Shown here: one piece after another, positions 1 to 8,932 of the stretch
How the letters are laid out: each line of letters starts with the position of its first letter
How positions within the stretch are numbered: the first letter of the stretch is position 1
DNA from: JADJGC01 sp964617645
Lineage (GTDB): Bacteria; Zixibacteria; MSB-5A5; CAIYYT01
DNA length: 64,000 nt
Reading direction: 5' to 3'
NCBI GenBank assembly: GCA_964617645.1
Contig: CAZTYE010000003.1
Coordinates: 1 to 64,000 of the forward strand
Translations under genes and position numbers: made by a program
Notes under the pieces: generated by a model
Told to the model about the DNA's origin: nothing
The model's input: only the letters and a program-made list of their open reading frames with translations
Database searches by the model: none

Positions 1-777
1 GCCCGCGAAGTACTCGTTGAGACCGAGATACTCGAGACACACAGCGACGTCGCGGTCGGCTTTCCTCTGTTTCGCTAATTGCAATGCTGCTTTAAGGCGC
101 TCACGTGCTTGTGTGGTTTTCATGCACAAGACATGGAGGAGGCCTCGCAGTTCCGAACGTCTCAGAACCATGTAGGAATCGCGCGACTTTGCGCCGGTTG
201 AGAGAACGAGGCTTCCCGCATCGGAGAAATCTCCACGGAAAATCATCACGCGTGCTAAATTGAATCGGCACAGATCCGATTGCTCCGAAGAGTTGTACTG
301 AAGTGATAACTGCAGAGCCTTCTCCACCCGTTCGCGTGCAGCGATAAGATCGCCCTTCTGGAAGTGAGCCATACCTATATTAACCATGCATCCATAGAGC
401 TTCTCCCAAGCTTGAGACCGCTTCCAAGAAGCACTAGCGTCGAGGTAATCTTCAATTGCCGAGTCCAAGTCACCCTGTAAATGGTTGATCATTCCCTGCA
501 ACTGCCTTATTGCAGCGTATAGCACGTGATCGTTTCCCAAGCGCACACCGGCCTCCGCTTCCAGCAACTTGGCGGTCGCGCGAACATAGCTGCCCAAGTG
601 AAACAGGCATCGTGACTGGAGAAACAGTTCCTTCGAATGCGCACTTTCGCCGGGCTTTGTAGTTCCATCGGCGATCAGGACACTCGTTCTCTCGAGTGCT
701 TGAGAGAAATCTCGCTGCTCGATAAGTCCTTCGATCAAATCGATCTCGGTAGTGAGGAAAGTGCTGAATTGACTCAT
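1..777 (-). CDS. TPR-repeat protein, C-terminal part beyond the window
   Basis: The reading frame is open from an ATG at 777-775 to the window edge, so at least 259 residues are present and the end is missing. The protein is helical, soluble and leucine/alanine-rich. Several degenerate tetratricopeptide-like units are visible, for example the stretches around 'LQGDLDSAIEDYLDAS' and 'AHFQKGDLIAARERVEKAL'. No signal peptide is seen. TPR arrays like this occur in large bacterial transcription regulators and in scaffold proteins. The catalytic or DNA-binding part, if any, would lie past position 1. It starts 10 bases after the small exported protein at 788-1150, so the two are probably co-transcribed. 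An A/G-rich 'AGGGGAT' precedes the start. No specific function is claimed. Confidence 0.75.
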   Translation of the reverse strand, partial: MSQFSTFLTTEIDLIEGLIEQRDFSQALERTSVLIADGTTKPGESAHSKELFLQSRCLFHLGSYVRATAKLLEAEAGVRLGNDHVLYAAIRQLQGMINHLQGDLDSAIEDYLDASASWKRSQAWEKLYGCMVNIGMAHFQKGDLIAARERVEKALQLSLQYNSSEQSDLCRFNLARVMIFRGDFSDAGSLVLSTGAKSRDSYMVLRRSELRGLLHVLCMKTTQARERLKAALQLAKQRKADRDVAVCLEYLGLNEYFAG

Positions 778-787
778 TACAGATCCC

Positions 788-1150
788 CTATCCTACCAAA
801 TCCCCGCCATTGTCCATATACACATCCCGATCAAACTTCGGGTGTCCGCTGCTCGATCCCGTCGAGCCATTCTGCGGCCCATCGTCATTCACCGGCTTGT
901 CAATAACCGGTTCGACTTTGATCGGCATGATCGGTATCCCCAACCACAACCGAAGCTGATTCCGCACGTTGCTAACAATCTGATCGAGATAGCTGGAAGC
1001 CGTTACCGGTTGCTGCTGATTGTCCACCACAGCCGGTTTCGCCACCGAAGTCGCCCGCCCGACTGTCTCACCCGCCCACGCGGTTGAGGAAAGTGCGACA
1101 ATAACGCCGACAATCACGGCGAAGAGAATCGGTCCTGATAACCGTTGCAT
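788..1150 (-). CDS. Small exported hypothetical protein
   Basis: This is a 120-residue protein with a classic signal peptide: a hydrophobic core at residues 6-21 and a likely cleavage after 'STAWA'. The mature part is about 95 residues, polar, with a Ser/Gly-rich stretch ('NGSTGSSSG') and an acidic end. It has no cysteines and no domain that I recognise. It lies directly upstream of the TPR gene (10-base gap) on the same strand, so an operon is likely. A small exported product next to a TPR protein recalls peptide/TPR-receptor pairs, but the protein is larger than typical pheromone precursors and that idea is only a guess. Confidence 0.65.
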   Translation of the reverse strand: MQRLSGPILFAVIVGVIVALSSTAWAGETVGRATSVAKPAVVDNQQQPVTASSYLDQIVSNVRNQLRLWLGIPIMPIKVEPVIDKPVNDDGPQNGSTGSSSGHPKFDRDVYMDNGGDLVG

Positions 1151-1972
1151 GGACTTTTCTCGCTGTTAGATGTTCAAACCTTTGTGTCTAATTCTATTAT
1201 CGGCAGAATCGGTTGTCAAGTAGAATTTTGATTCAATCTATCGACAATCCGTAGGACTCCGAGCGACTTACGGTGTTTTCCACCGTCTAGGGTTGAGTAA
1301 CGACAAGCCTTTGCGGACGCTCGGCGCGGCTCGCCCCGATCCAGAAAATCACGACCTCTCCGGAAGGCCACTGTCGCGGTCCGGCCTTGCTTATTGACGA
1401 CTGCGATTTCAGCTTCAGACGTTCCTCCCGCTTCAGAGCAAACTCTGATCAGACCTGCTACTGATTCCCACCGACTTAGCAAACTCTGGTGCGGATTCTG
1501 AGTCTTCAGAAGCTCGCTCATTTGGCACACTATTTGCAATTACAAACTGTGACTGACTGAGCTCGCTGTGACCTCGACGAGAGTGTCGCAGCGAGCGGCG
1601 AGTCTCACCTCGAAGGAATCCAGCTTCGGCATTCATGGACTAACTGAGGCTCCTTTCATCTCGAGGGAATCGTTGCAGAGCCCTCCGCCGGATGTCGGGC
1701 GTTCGTCAAGCCTTCAGACCCAAACGGTCGTCGCGAACGTCCGCTTCGGCGGGGATATGAGCGCGCGCGCACAAGCGTCGCCGCCGCCGACCGTGTAGGC
1801 AGGCGGAACGCTGAGGCGCCGCGCGGTTCCGGTTGGGGCCACAACCGGGACTGTGGTCGGCGCGTCAGAGTCGGCGATTGCATATTTGGAGCACCTTATC
1901 CGTTATACTAACGTCGGTGGTCTCCGTTTAACGGGGACATGGGAGGACACAATGAATCACAAAGGAGATGTC
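1151..1972. other. Long intergenic region with a sigma-54-type promoter
   Basis: This 822-base gap contains no convincing gene. Short open frames on both strands (for example 1216-1539 minus and 1568-1798 plus) have compositions typical of chance frames in GC-rich DNA. The clearest signal is a sigma-54-like promoter at 1523-1538, reading towards the lipoprotein gene. If that promoter is real the leader would be about 420 bases, long enough to hold an unrecognised RNA element or small gene. Confidence 0.5.
1523..1538 (+). promoter_or_regulatory. Sigma-54-type (-24/-12) promoter
   Basis: The sequence TGGCACACTATTTGCA matches the RpoN consensus (TGGCAC, N5, TTGCA). The invariant GG and GC dinucleotides are separated by 10 bases as required. 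It reads rightwards, towards the lipoprotein/subtilase pair that starts at 1973. No RpoN or enhancer-binding protein is visible in the window, so activity is inferred from sequence alone. Confidence 0.5.
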
Positions 1973-3118
1973 ATGACACGGGCCTGGAAAATCACAACCG
2001 CCATTCTCTTCACTTTGATCTTGGGCCTGCTGCCCAGCAGTTGCGGCGACGACGACTGTCCGGTCTGTCCGCCCGGCGAGCCGGTGGTCAAGCCCTACAA
2101 GGGCTGGCTGTACTATGCCGAGACGAGTTCGAGCGTTCCTTATGACGTCTATGTGATCGACATGGAGACCGACTCGATCGTCGACAGCATCGATCTGCCC
2201 GGATATGCTTCCGGCGGCATCGATGTTTCTTCGGATGGACGCTATCTGGCGGTCTCAGGCGCCGAGATCGAATCGGTCGGCGTTCGCTGTTATCTCTACG
2301 ATGCTCAGACGCGCGAGTTCATTCGCGAGTTGCCGGATCGGATCGTGCCGCATTTCGATGTCGTGAACGGTTACCTGCTGGGGATTTACTTCAACGGCGA
2401 GAAGCTGGTCTTCCGCCTGTTGCGCTATCCCAGTTTCGAGCCGGTCTACGACGACGACACGCTCGCCTACGGCTGGCGGCGGCTCGACACAAAACATCAT
2501 CTGGTCTACGGGACAGGACCGCGTGAGAAACGGTACAACATGTTCGCCTACGACTATGTTCAGCGCGTGCTGTCAGAGGTGCCCATAACGGATACTTATG
2601 GCGATACCGTGCAGGTGTTTGATTTCTGCCTGAACAGGGCTGGAACCAGACTGTATTTCGTCGCTCTGTCGAAGTACGATCCGTTTAGTGCCTCGTTAGT
2701 AGGTGCCTATGATCTGGTGGCTAACCAGACACTCTGGCTGAGGAATGTCGTCGGCAAAGACGGAGGAGTCGCATTATCAGCCGATGAAACCGAACTCTAC
2801 ACCAACGACCCCGGAATCCCGGGGATGACCTTCGACTGGGGTGTAGTTATGGTGTTGGATGCGGCTACCGGAGTCACACTTCACACCTACTCGATGTACG
2901 GGATCGATCCCAACCCCTTCCAATCAGTAGCTGTGGATGAATACGCCTTTTCACCCGCTGGCGACAAGTTATACATGGCTGGTGGTGCAACCGTCGATCG
3001 CGACAACAGTACCGTTATCGTCGTCGACGTACGCAAAAGGGAGATTATCAAATTCATGACCCCTGATTTTCACCGGGCGATCGCCAAAATGGTGATCGGC
3101 CCGAAATTGGATCCATAG
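1973..3118 (+). CDS. Exported lipoprotein with beta-propeller-like repeats
   Basis: The frame is open further upstream, but the ATG at 1973 is preferred because it has a near-perfect ribosome binding site (AAAGGAG, 5 bases away). That gives 381 residues. It opens with a hydrophobic signal peptide ending 'LLPSSC', so Cys24 is the probable lipidation site, although the -3 position is Pro rather than the usual Leu. The body holds repeated short beta-sheet units such as 'GGIDVSSDGRYLAVSG', 'LSADETELY' and 'FSPAGDKLYMAGG', as in YncE/WD-like propellers that track values. No catalytic motif was found. Its stop codon overlaps the ribosome binding site of the following subtilase gene, so the two are co-transcribed. 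The partner or ligand is unknown. Confidence 0.8.
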   Translation: MTRAWKITTAILFTLILGLLPSSCGDDDCPVCPPGEPVVKPYKGWLYYAETSSSVPYDVYVIDMETDSIVDSIDLPGYASGGIDVSSDGRYLAVSGAEIESVGVRCYLYDAQTREFIRELPDRIVPHFDVVNGYLLGIYFNGEKLVFRLLRYPSFEPVYDDDTLAYGWRRLDTKHHLVYGTGPREKRYNMFAYDYVQRVLSEVPITDTYGDTVQVFDFCLNRAGTRLYFVALSKYDPFSASLVGAYDLVANQTLWLRNVVGKDGGVALSADETELYTNDPGIPGMTFDWGVVMVLDAATGVTLHTYSMYGIDPNPFQSVAVDEYAFSPAGDKLYMAGGATVDRDNSTVIVVDVRKREIIKFMTPDFHRAIAKMVIGPKLDP

Positions 3119-3128
3119 GAGAAAGATC

Positions 3129-4951
3129 ATGCGAAAACTCATTATATCGTGGGTTGCTGTCGTTGCGCTGAGCGTCGCGGCGACCGCACAATCAGACTAC
3201 TCTTACTACAATCTGGAAGGACAACCGGTATACCTGAACGTATTCGACACGCTGGTTGCGGTGCGTCTCGTAGACGGCAGCGGCGCCGGCGCACAGACGC
3301 TGCCACGAACCACGCCGTGCTCTCCGACGGTCTGGACTTCGACTTCATCGGCAATCAAACGTTCGTCTATCGCCTCGAATCCGGGTACATGCTTGACGAT
3401 GCCATGTTGTGGCTTCGGCTCGACGACAACGTCGCGATGGTGAATTCGGTGGCGCACAATAGCGCCGGCAGTCTTTGGACAATGAACAATCGACTGATTA
3501 CGACCTTCAAAGAGACGGCAACGCCGGTGGAAATTGCGGCGCTGCTTGACCAATTCGGATTGCGCATCGCCGAGACCATAGATGACAGCCTTCAGGTGTT
3601 TGCGCTGGAGCGTGACTCGGCGGCTGCGTATGACATCACGTATTACGCTCGCGTTTTATGGGGCTCGGGGCTTTGTATCGCCGCCGAACCCGATATCACA
3701 TCAGAGGGTCAGGCGGCGTCGCTTGATCCGTACTACCACCACCAGTGGCAGCTTGAAAACACGGGTCAGGAAGGCGGAACCGTCGATGCCGATATCGATT
3801 GGCCGGAGTCGGGACGGTATGTCGGACCACTGACCACACCGCCTATCATTGCCGTCATAGACGCCGGTTATGAGATGATCCACGAGGATCTCCCGCCATC
3901 GTCTTTTGTTTTTCCCTATGATGCGGCAGGCGAATTCGTCGGGGAGAATATTGTGGACTTCAATCCAACGACAGATTGCGGCGACATATTCGAGCAGTGC
4001 TGGCACGGGACGTCCGTTCTGGGTATTCTCAAGGCGTACACCGATAATGGTATCGGTCTGGCTGGCGCGGAATACCGACCTGTTGTCATGCCAATCAGAA
4101 TTGTCGACTCGGACAACAGGCTGAACACCTCAACGATCACCCGTGGCATCGCCTGGGCTTACAACGCCCACGGGCCAATGAAGGCGCGGATTGTCTGTAT
4201 CACCTACAACTTCCCCGAATATCAATCGCCGAACTTCGAGAACTATGTTCTCAGACTCTACAACGCTGGCCGGCCAGTTATCTGTGCGTCTGGAAATGCC
4301 GGCGCGGTCAAGTATCCGGCGACTTTGAACACGGTGCTGGCCGTCGGCATGACCAACCGCAATGATGGCGTCGGCACAGGTTCGACCAGTGGCCCGTCGC
4401 TCGATGTTGTCGCTCCTGGCTTTGATGTCTGGAGTCTTGACTTGATGGGAAATGCCGGCCGTTCACCGGCGCTGACGAACTGCGATGGCGATCCCAACTA
4501 CACCTGCCAACTCACGGGCAGTTCCTTTGCGGCTCCGTTGGTAGCCGGAATCATTGCCAAGATGTTCATCGCAAATTCAGGGTTTATGGGCCCGGTTCAA
4601 GCGCCGCTCTCGGCTGAGATCATTTACGAGGTGTTCCGACGCACCGCCGACCGCGCGCCCTACGGCGGGACGGGCTACAATCGCGTCAACGATCAAGTCG
4701 GTTGGGGACGGGTCAATGCCAACAAGGCGGTGCTCGCGGTCAAACACGGTGACGCTAACAATGATGGTCAACGTAGCGTCGCCGACGCCGTGGTGCTGAT
4801 CAATTACATCTTCCTGGGCGGTGACCCGCCAGAACCGGAGATGCTGACCGGTGATGCCGACTGCAACGGCGCGATCAGTATCGCCGACGCCGTGTATCTG
4901 ATCAACTACATCTTCGCCGGTGGGCAGCCGCCGGGAGTGTGTGGATTCTAA
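3129..4951 (+). pseudogene. Exported S8 (subtilisin-like) serine protease with dockerin pair; frameshifted
   Basis: Translation starts at ATG 3129 (AGGAG overlaps the upstream stop) with a clear signal peptide ('WVAVVALSVAATAQS'). The frame breaks at about 3280-3300, inside a GC-rich stretch. The rest of the protein continues in the frame one base back to the stop at 4951. After the break all subtilase landmarks are present: Asp in 'AVIDAGYE' (codon 3860-3862), His in 'CWHGTSVLGIL' (4004-4006) and Ser in 'LTGSSFAAP' (4523-4525). The C-terminus carries two dockerin-like repeats ('GDANNDGQ..VADAVVLINYIF' and 'GDADCNGA..IADAVYLINYIFAGG'). The family is a secreted endopeptidase. The break equals one lost base and could be a real mutation or a sequencing error, because the downstream part shows no decay. 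Confidence 0.8.
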
Positions 4952-4988
4952 CTGGCGTGGGCATCTTTAAAGATCGAGTCTATGAGTA

Positions 4989-5028
4989 ACCCCTCTCTGC
5001 AAGAGCTGGTTGCTTTGTCGAGAGGGGT
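4989..5028. terminator. Stem-loop downstream of the subtilase gene
   Basis: ACCCCTCTC (4989-4997) pairs perfectly with GAGAGGGGT (5020-5028) around a 22-base loop. It lies between two convergent genes (subtilase plus, pilT minus). There is no T-tract, so an intrinsic terminator is only possible. Confidence 0.35.
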
Positions 5029-5119
5029 CCTTACTCCAGGGGAAATCGAAAAGCCACGAATCGCGAGCGTCGAGGCTGCGTCTGCTAAGCGATCCGGCGA
5101 GGTAATCGCGACAAACAGA

Positions 5120-5146
5120 ATCGGGGTACGCAAAGCATACCCCGAT
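5120..5146. terminator. Bidirectional stem-loop between convergent genes
   Basis: ATCGGGGTA (5120-5128) and TACCCCGAT (5138-5146) form a perfect 9-bp stem with a 9-base loop, 27 bases past the end of pilT and 170 bases past the subtilase stop. The position between convergent genes favours a termination role, but there is no strong T-tract. Confidence 0.45.
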
Positions 5147-5173
5147 GAAGAGAGCATAATGATCGAACCGGCG

Positions 5174-6280
5174 CTAATGCCCTTGAATCGCTTGCCAGCT
5201 CGTATCCGACGATGAGGTAATCCCCTTGACCCGCAAATCGAAGTCGTCGGGGTTGGAGGCGTTGCGCATCGCGTCTTCGTAGGTAATCATGCCGCTGCGG
5301 TACAGCTTCATGATCGACTGATCAAACGACTGCATGCCGTACTGCACTTGACCCGCTTCGATAAACTCGATGATCGATGATGTCTTCATCGGATCGATGA
5401 TACAATCGCGAATCGCGCCGGTCGATACCGCGACTTCCACCGCCGGAATACGTCCCGGCATATCGGCGCGCGGCAACAGCCGCTGGCAGACAATCGCTTT
5501 CATTGTGCCCGCCAACAGCAGGCGAATTTGCTGATGCTGGTGCGGCGGGAAGAATGAAATAATACGGCTGATCGTCTCGACGACGTTCATCGTGTGCAGC
5601 GTGGTCAGCACCAGGTGACCGGTGTCGGCCGCGGCGAGGGCGATACCCATTGTCTCGGCGTCGCGGATTTCGCCGATGAGAATCACATCCGGATCCTGAC
5701 GAAACGCATGCCGCAGCGCCGCCGCGAAACTCTCCGAATCGGCGCCGACTTCGCGCTGGCAGATGATCGACTTCTTGTCGCGATAGATATACTCGATCGG
5801 GTCTTCGATCGTCACGATATTCTCCGCCCGATGCGAATTGATATGCTCGATCACCGCCGCCAGCGAGGTCGACTTGCCCGAGCCGGTAGTGCCGGTGACG
5901 ATGATCAATCCGCGCGTCGTGTCGCACAAATCCTGAATCACGTCCGGCAAGTTGAGGTCTTCGAACGATGGCACCAACGTGTTGACGGCGCGGATCGCGA
6001 TGCCCGGCGTGCCGCGCTGGCGATAGAGGTTGATACGGAAACGGCCCAGCTTGGTGACCGACAAGGCCAAGTCCATTTCGCTTCTTGCGGCGAAGCGTTT
6101 TTGCTGTTCGGGGGACAAAATCTGCGAGACGATTTCGGTCATCGCCTCTTTGGTCACCGGTTCCGTATTGATATGGACCAGCTTGCCGTGCACGCGCAGA
6201 GTAGGTTTGATCCCAACGCGGAGGTGCAAGTCGGAGCCGGCTTGGTGCTGCATCTCCACCAGCATATCACGCAGGTTCAT
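5174..6280 (-). CDS. pilT: Type IV pilus twitching-motility ATPase PilT
   Basis: The protein has 368 residues, normal for PilT. It has an N-terminal PAS-like region, then a RecA-like ATPase core: Walker A 'GTTGSGKS' at 130-137, Asp box 'TIEDPIEY' near 157-164, Walker B 'DVILIGEIRD' at 198-207 and His box 'HLVLTTLHT' at 222-230. PilT powers retraction of type IV pili from the inner-membrane face. The start has a good ribosome binding site (CAGGAGAG). It follows accB by 56 bases on the same strand. No other pilus gene is in the window. The closely related PilU is possible, but sequence and length fit PilT. Confidence 0.93.
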   Translation of the reverse strand: MNLRDMLVEMQHQAGSDLHLRVGIKPTLRVHGKLVHINTEPVTKEAMTEIVSQILSPEQQKRFAARSEMDLALSVTKLGRFRINLYRQRGTPGIAIRAVNTLVPSFEDLNLPDVIQDLCDTTRGLIIVTGTTGSGKSTSLAAVIEHINSHRAENIVTIEDPIEYIYRDKKSIICQREVGADSESFAAALRHAFRQDPDVILIGEIRDAETMGIALAAADTGHLVLTTLHTMNVVETISRIISFFPPHQHQQIRLLLAGTMKAIVCQRLLPRADMPGRIPAVEVAVSTGAIRDCIIDPMKTSSIIEFIEAGQVQYGMQSFDQSIMKLYRSGMITYEDAMRNASNPDDFDLRVKGITSSSDTSWQAIQGH

Positions 6281-6336
6281 CGGACTCTCCTGTCGGTTGC
6301 TCCGGAAGGGCGTCCGACGAAGTTGGCGGCTTCGCG

Positions 6337-6861
6337 TTAGGCCGGCTGCACGAGGAACAAGACCTGCCCGAATTCGACCGGCTGCGCATTTTCCACCATG
6401 CGCTTGACAATCACGCCGTCGATTTCCGACTCGATCTCATTCATCAGCTTCATCGCCTCGATGATACAAACCGTCTGCCCCTTCGTCACCCGTGCGCCGG
6501 CGTCGACAAACGGCGCCGCCCCGGGTTCAGGAGAGGTGTAGAACGTACCCACCATCGGCGACTTGATCTCCTTGGTGCCGGCCGGCGCGGCAGCGGGCTG
6601 CGGCGCGGCGGCGGCCTGAGGAGTCGGCGCAACTGCCGGAACGGCGGCGGGAACCACCGCGGCAGGTTCAATCGGCGGCAATGTCGAGACCGCCTGCGCC
6701 TTGGGAATCGTAATCGTCGTTCCGTGACCACCGTTACCGTTGCCGGCCGCTGCGGTCCGCTTGACGATCATGACGTTGCTGAACCAAGTTCGAATGTTCA
6801 GCGACTCGATGTCGGACGATTCCACCAACTTCACCAGTTTCCGGATCGTTGATTCTCTCAT
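6337..6861 (-). CDS. accB: Biotin carboxyl carrier protein of acetyl-CoA carboxylase
   Basis: The protein has 174 residues with the classic three-part layout: a short N-terminal helical region, an Ala/Pro-rich linker (about 53-98) and a C-terminal biotinyl/lipoyl domain. The biotinylated lysine is K138 in 'EAMKLMNE', and the thumb region 'SPMVGTFYTSPEPGAAPFV' marks it as AccB rather than a decarboxylase carrier. It carries carboxyl groups for malonyl-CoA synthesis. The usual partner accC is not adjacent; pilT follows instead. A 15-base palindrome (GGGTTGAATCAACCC, 6876-6890) sits just upstream of the start and could be a regulatory site. The start codon lacks a strong ribosome binding site. 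Confidence 0.95.
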   Translation of the reverse strand: MRESTIRKLVKLVESSDIESLNIRTWFSNVMIVKRTAAAGNGNGGHGTTITIPKAQAVSTLPPIEPAAVVPAAVPAVAPTPQAAAAPQPAAAPAGTKEIKSPMVGTFYTSPEPGAAPFVDAGARVTKGQTVCIIEAMKLMNEIESEIDGVIVKRMVENAQPVEFGQVLFLVQPA

Positions 6862-6921
6862 TACTGTCTACGACCGGGTTGAATCAACCCTACTCCTGTT
6901 TATCGAGTTTTCTGCCAAAAA

Positions 6922-8001
6922 CTATAGTTCCAGCAACGACTTATCTGCACGATTCATGACCCGGCATCCCCCTCTGGTGATCACCAGATCGTCTTCAATT
7001 CTCACCCCGCCCCAGCCGTCAATATATATCCCCGGTTCACAAGTCACTACCATATTCGGCACCAGAACCTGGTCCGAAAGCGGCGTCAGACGCGGCTCTT
7101 CGTGGATTAAAAGACCGATTCCGTGCCCTAATCCGTGCCCGAAGTTCTTGCCATATCCCGCCTTAGCGATTATGTCGCGGACGTGCTTGTCGACCTCAGA
7201 CCCCTTCAATCCGGAGCGGGCCTTCCTGGTTCCCGCCACTTGCGCCCGGAGAACCAAATCATAGACCTTCTTCTGCTGAGCGCTGGCTTTGCCGACGACA
7301 ACCGTGCGAGTTATGTCTGAGTGGTAGCCGCCGTAGATCGCGCCGAAGTCGAGCGTGACGAAATCGCCTTTGGCGATCTTTTTGGTTGAAGCCCGCCCAT
7401 GCGGCAACGCCGAACGATATCCCGACGCGATGATCGTCTCAAATGACGGATCCTCCGAGCCCAGCATCTTCATCTGATATTCCAACTCCGCGGCAACTTC
7501 GCTTTCGCGCACCCCCGGTTTGATGATCTGGAGAATGCGGCCGAAGGCGACATCCGCGATATCGACCGCCTTCTGAATCATCGCGACTTCCGCGTCATCC
7601 TTTACGGCTGCCAGCCCTTCGACCAACCCGTTGGTCGGCGCCAAAAGCGCGCCCGGCATCAACGTACGAATCATGTTCAGCGCCTTGACGGCCAGGTAGC
7701 CTTCGAGGTAGCCGACGCGTAAATTCTTGGCGGTGATTCCCGGAACCTTGGGTAATTCAGTATATAGTTCGCGCTGGGCGATAATCGACTTGGCGCCCTT
7801 GACTTCTTTCCTGATCTGCGTCTTGTAGCGGAAATCTGTTATAAAATACGCCGATTTCGCGAATACGACCAGAAGACCGTTCGAGCCGGTGTAGCCGCAA
7901 AGGTAACGCACTTGCGAGAGTTCGTTGACTAAGAGCGCGTCGAGATTCTGCTGTTTGATTATCGCCTGAAGGCGGGTAATTCGTCCTTGCATTGTTTTCA
8001 T
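6922..8001 (-). CDS. Xaa-Pro aminopeptidase (M24B family)
   Basis: This is a metallopeptidase that removes an N-terminal residue before proline. The start chosen is the ATG at 8001, which overlaps the stop of the upstream TPR gene as ATGA; a GTG two codons earlier is an alternative. The 359-residue protein has the N-terminal creatinase-like domain followed by the pita-bread fold. Metal ligands are visible: Asp in 'TLDFGAIYGGYHSDITRT' (two Asp), His in 'FGHGLGHGIGLLIHEEP', and Glu in 'CEPGIYIDGWGGVRIEDDL'. The size and the neighbour accB match the common pepP/pepQ-(efp)-accB arrangement, except that efp is absent here. PepP and PepQ cannot be separated with confidence. Confidence 0.9.
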   Translation of the reverse strand: MKTMQGRITRLQAIIKQQNLDALLVNELSQVRYLCGYTGSNGLLVVFAKSAYFITDFRYKTQIRKEVKGAKSIIAQRELYTELPKVPGITAKNLRVGYLEGYLAVKALNMIRTLMPGALLAPTNGLVEGLAAVKDDAEVAMIQKAVDIADVAFGRILQIIKPGVRESEVAAELEYQMKMLGSEDPSFETIIASGYRSALPHGRASTKKIAKGDFVTLDFGAIYGGYHSDITRTVVVGKASAQQKKVYDLVLRAQVAGTRKARSGLKGSEVDKHVRDIIAKAGYGKNFGHGLGHGIGLLIHEEPRLTPLSDQVLVPNMVVTCEPGIYIDGWGGVRIEDDLVITRGGCRVMNRADKSLLEL

Positions 8002-8642
8002 CCACACTGCCTAAGTTTGTCGAAAAGAGTATCGTTGCCCGGTGTTCGAGCCAAGAGTTGCGAATAGATTGCCCGTGCCCGCTCCGGATAGCCATGCGAC
8101 TTGTACAAATCCGCCGCCGTCTCCGTTTGCAGGAAATCGGGAACGGCGGATGCCGATCCCTTGAGCAGGGAACTTAACTCAGTGATTTTCGCTGCCAGCG
8201 TCGGCGACTGCGGTTCCAGCGCCAAAGCCTGCTGCAAATGGCGCAGCGCGCCGGCCAAGTCATCGGCTTGTCGCGCCAGTTCTGCCAGCCGCAGCAACAC
8301 CACCGGATTGTCGGGATTGCGCTTGAGCGCCTCGTGATAGGCGAACGCTGCCGAGATTGGCTGCTTAACGGCCGAATAAAGATCGCCCAGTATCTGATAA
8401 CCGGTCGGGTAATCAGGATACTTCCTGACCCCGGCCACCAAAAGCTGCCGCGCCGATTCCCAATCTTGGTCGGCGATCATTACGGCCGCCCGGCGAGCAA
8501 AATCCGGCGTCACCTCTACGGCTTCGTCCGCCGGAGCGCCTCTCATCCGTCCGATTTCTATTATTGCCGCCGCGACTTGCGGCCGCGATTGTGCCTCAGC
8601 CTTGAGCGCCTTGGGCGTCGAAGACTCCAATACACCTCCCAC
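7998..8642 (-). CDS. TPR-repeat protein
   Basis: A soluble protein of about 214 residues with at least two clear TPR units ('PTGYQILGDLYSAVKQPISAAFAYHEALKRNP' region and 'LLRLAELARQADDLAGALRHLQQALALEP' region) and a final helical unit 'AADLYKSHGYPERARAIYSQLLARTPGN'. No signal peptide. The start is uncertain: GTG at 8642 has no clear ribosome binding site, while a TTG at 8630 follows GGGAGGTG closely. The stop overlaps the Xaa-Pro peptidase start, so it is the first gene of an operon with the peptidase, accB and pilT. The C-terminal unit resembles tails of tetratricopeptide proteins linked to pilus or gliding functions, but this is only suggestive. Confidence 0.75.
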   Translation of the reverse strand: MGGVLESSTPKALKAEAQSRPQVAAAIIEIGRMRGAPADEAVEVTPDFARRAAVMIADQDWESARQLLVAGVRKYPDYPTGYQILGDLYSAVKQPISAAFAYHEALKRNPDNPVVLLRLAELARQADDLAGALRHLQQALALEPQSPTLAAKITELSSLLKGSASAVPDFLQTETAADLYKSHGYPERARAIYSQLLARTPGNDTLFDKLRQCG

Positions 8643-8932
8643 GACTGCTTAGACGATAGACCCGCTTTCAAGATTCGGCAAGCAAAAACATTGGGGAACG
8701 CCTTCCGCATCTCGGCCAACGCCACAAATTGGCTGGTTCCTCAATCATTCTATCGCGTACAACCTTTGAGTTCTGCGCGCTTGAATTTGGGTAGTGAAGA
8801 CGACGGAAGCCGCAGAAGTTCTACTGGTGCCGATTTCAGGCGCGACTCGCATCTCACGCCGAAGCTCGAAAGGGCAACCGATTGTGGTACTTCGAAGCTG
8901 ATCGGCCGGAACCTTGAGCCAAGGAGATTCAA

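Noticed and set aside
1216..1636. Short minus-strand frames in the 1.2-1.6 kb gap
   Set aside because: Biased, mixed composition, no ribosome binding site, and they overlap the sigma-54 promoter.
5594..6340. A 248-codon open frame opposite pilT
   Set aside because: Mirror frame of pilT; no start signals and no recognisable motif.
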